Shown: positions 24,592 through 25,588 of the stretch, piece by piece
Numbering within the stretch: position 1 is the stretch's first letter
Layout of the letters: each line of letters starts with the position of its first letter
Virus record (IMG/VR): IMGVR_UViG_3300025889_018060
Span: 1 to 25,588 of that record
Strand: one strand, 5' to 3'
Source of the DNA: a virus
Length of the DNA stretch: 25,588 bases
Made by a program: the position numbers and the translations under genes
Notes under the pieces: model-generated
The model's database searches: none
The model's input: only the letters and a program-made list of their open reading frames with translations
What the model was told of the DNA's origin: nothing

Positions 24592-25329
24592 ATGAGCAAA
24601 ACATTTAATTTACCAACAGAAACCGTAGTATTACCATCAAAAGGATTGTTATATCCAGAAGATTCTCCATTAGCTAAAGGGGAATTAGAGATGAAATACA
24701 TGACAGCCAAAGAAGAAGATATACTTACCAACCAAAATTACATTACAAACGGTACAGTTATTGATAAACTTTTACAATCTCTCATTCTAACAAAGGATGT
24801 TGATTATGATAGTTTACTTGTAGGAGATAAGAATGCTATGATGATAGCAGCAAGGATACTTGCTTACGGTAAAGACTATAAGGTTAACTACGGGGGTAAG
24901 GAATATAAAGTAGACTTAAGTTTATTAGAGGAAAAAGAAATTAATCTAGATTTATATAAAGATAGGAAAAACGAATTTAAATTTACTCTACCAAAAAGTA
25001 AACTAGATGTGACTTTTAAAATTCTTACACATGCTGATGAAAAGGCAATAGATGCTGAACTGCAAGGTTTAGCTAAAATAGATACAGAAGCTTCACCTGA
25101 GGTTACCACTAGATTAAAACATGTAATAACATCTGTAGACGGATCAGATCTTGATACAGATATAAGAAATTTTGTTGATAATTATTTATTAGCAGAAGAT
25201 GCAAGGGCATTAAGGAATGAAATACTTAAAATATCACCAGATATTAATATGGTATTTAAACCTGAATTTGGCCCGGAGGAAGGAGTGGATATACCCCTGG
25301 GGGTAGGCTTTTTTTGGCCTAAGCTCTGA
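24592..25329 (+). CDS. gp26-like baseplate hub / tail assembly chaperone protein
   Basis: 245 residues in the zero frame. It begins FNLPTETVVLPSKGLLYPED, then ELEMKYMTAKEEDILTNQNY, the signature of the T4 baseplate (gp26-type) family. It ends VDIPLGVGFFWPKL, the conserved last motif of that family. Its place after sheath and tube is where tail assembly chaperones are found in many myoviruses. The stop TGA at 25327 is preceded by CTC and followed by T, and an 82-residue reading frame with family-like sequence continues in the +1 frame. The short form may therefore be one of two products. Confidence 0.85.
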   Translation: MSKTFNLPTETVVLPSKGLLYPEDSPLAKGELEMKYMTAKEEDILTNQNYITNGTVIDKLLQSLILTKDVDYDSLLVGDKNAMMIAARILAYGKDYKVNYGGKEYKVDLSLLEEKEINLDLYKDRKNEFKFTLPKSKLDVTFKILTHADEKAIDAELQGLAKIDTEASPEVTTRLKHVITSVDGSDLDTDIRNFVDNYLLAEDARALRNEILKISPDINMVFKPEFGPEEGVDIPLGVGFFWPKL

Positions 25330-25330
25330 T
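25324..25330 (+). other. Candidate +1 recoding site (CTC TGA T)
   Basis: The zero-frame codons are AAG CTC TGA. A +1 slip of the tRNA on CTC would put GAT in the next codon and continue as DYRNIV. In bacterial release factor 2 genes, CUU UGA C is read the same way (Leu then Asp). A T7 run at 25309-25315 and a GC-rich patch at 25271-25308 precede it. A sequencing or assembly indel is the alternative. Confidence 0.5.
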
Positions 25331-25576
25331 TATAGAAATATAGTATTTTCTCAAATACACCAAATAGTTTTCCACGGTAATGGAGGATATACATGGAATG
25401 ATGTATATAATATGCCGATATGGTTAAGAAAATTTACTTTCCAGGAATTAAAAGACCATTACGATAAGAGAAATGAAGAACAGGAAAAAGCTATGAAAAA
25501 AGCTAAAGGTTTACAAAAAGCCAAAATACACAAACCAGATATTAAGCCTAACTACAGTACAAAGACTTCTAAATAA
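25328..25576 (+). CDS. Probable +1-frame C-terminal extension of gp26-like protein
   Basis: 82 residues in the +1 frame, DYRNIVFSQIHQIVFHGNGG followed by YTWNDVYNMPIWLRKFTFQE, then a Lys-rich helical tail. The first ATG lies inside the conserved-looking NMPIWLR stretch, so the segment before it cannot be made from an ATG start. The frame is open upstream only to 25307, where a TAG at 25304-25306 closes it. This supports expression as a fusion of about 327 residues with the upstream gene. The YNMP-W-LR pattern resembles sequences that follow FFWP in other T4-like phages, as I recall them. The stop is TAA at 25574-25576. Confidence 0.6.
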   Translation, partial: DYRNIVFSQIHQIVFHGNGGYTWNDVYNMPIWLRKFTFQELKDHYDKRNEEQEKAMKKAKGLQKAKIHKPDIKPNYSTKTSK

Positions 25577-25587
25577 TAGAGGTCTTT
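25561..25587 (+). terminator. Possible terminator or hairpin at window end
   Basis: AAAGACTTCT and AGAGGTCTTT can form a 10-bp stem with one G-T wobble and a 7-base loop that contains the stop codon. Whether a T tract follows cannot be seen because the window ends one base later. Confidence 0.45.
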
Positions 25588-25588
25588 C

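Noticed and set aside
25309-25322. -1 frameshift on the T7 run near the end of the gp26-like gene
   Set aside because: A -1 slip gives Leu-Ala and then a TAA at 25320-25322, so it does not reach the downstream frame; only +1 (or -2) does.
1-25588. tRNA genes, CRISPR arrays, insertion sequences, integrase or attachment sites
   Set aside because: I saw no cloverleaf-like segments with GTTC arms, no regularly spaced repeats, no transposase or integrase motifs, and no terminal repeats in the window.

Overview
The window is a piece of an AT-rich, tailed-phage genome of the T4-like contractile-tail (myovirus) type. The right end carries a tail sheath gene (gp18-like), a tail tube gene (gp19-like) and a gp26-like baseplate/tail assembly chaperone gene. 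The left end carries a tail-fibre gene ending in a peptidase S74 intramolecular chaperone. Every supported gene is on the + strand. Most genes lack a clear Shine-Dalgarno sequence, Arg is written mostly as AGA, and many stop/start junctions are TAATG. This fits a marine T4-like phage, and the weak Shine-Dalgarno use would suit a Bacteroidetes-type host, but the host cannot be fixed from the sequence alone.

Layout. (1) 32-2497: tail fibre and two small proteins of unknown, probably virion, function. (2) 2515-7931: sugar-handling block with a DUF6734-like glycosyltransferase candidate, a class I SAM methyltransferase, a GT2-like glycosyltransferase, a 58-residue protein and two paralogous GT7 (beta-1,4-galactosyltransferase type) enzymes that each carry a LamG-like jelly-roll domain. 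(3) 7931-17491: seven radical SAM genes in a row, interrupted once by a stand-alone LamG-like protein. All have an N-terminal twitch/SPASM-like cysteine set before the CX3CX2C cluster motif. (4) 17491-21891: two related putative glycosyltransferases with an SEKT(Y/W)KP motif, an SGNH-type hydrolase and a UDP-glucose/GDP-mannose dehydrogenase family enzyme. (5) 21888-22139: a small helical protein. (6) 22253-end: sheath, tube, terminator, then the gp26-like gene, which appears to continue in the +1 frame past its stop codon.

How it may work together (inference). About 20 kb of near-gapless, translationally coupled cargo sits between the adhesin module and the tail sheath. Its content (nucleotide-sugar oxidation, several glycosyltransferases, methyl transfer, a possible esterase, and radical SAM enzymes) looks like a dedicated pathway for building and decorating an unusual glycan, or for modifying a protein such as the tail fibre. 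The product could sit on the virion tail or on the host envelope. The tandem set of seven N-twitch radical SAM enzymes is the most striking part. The second notable signal is a CTC-TGA-T junction at 25324-25330 that mimics the bacterial prfB +1 recoding site and would fuse the gp26-like protein to an 82-residue extension.
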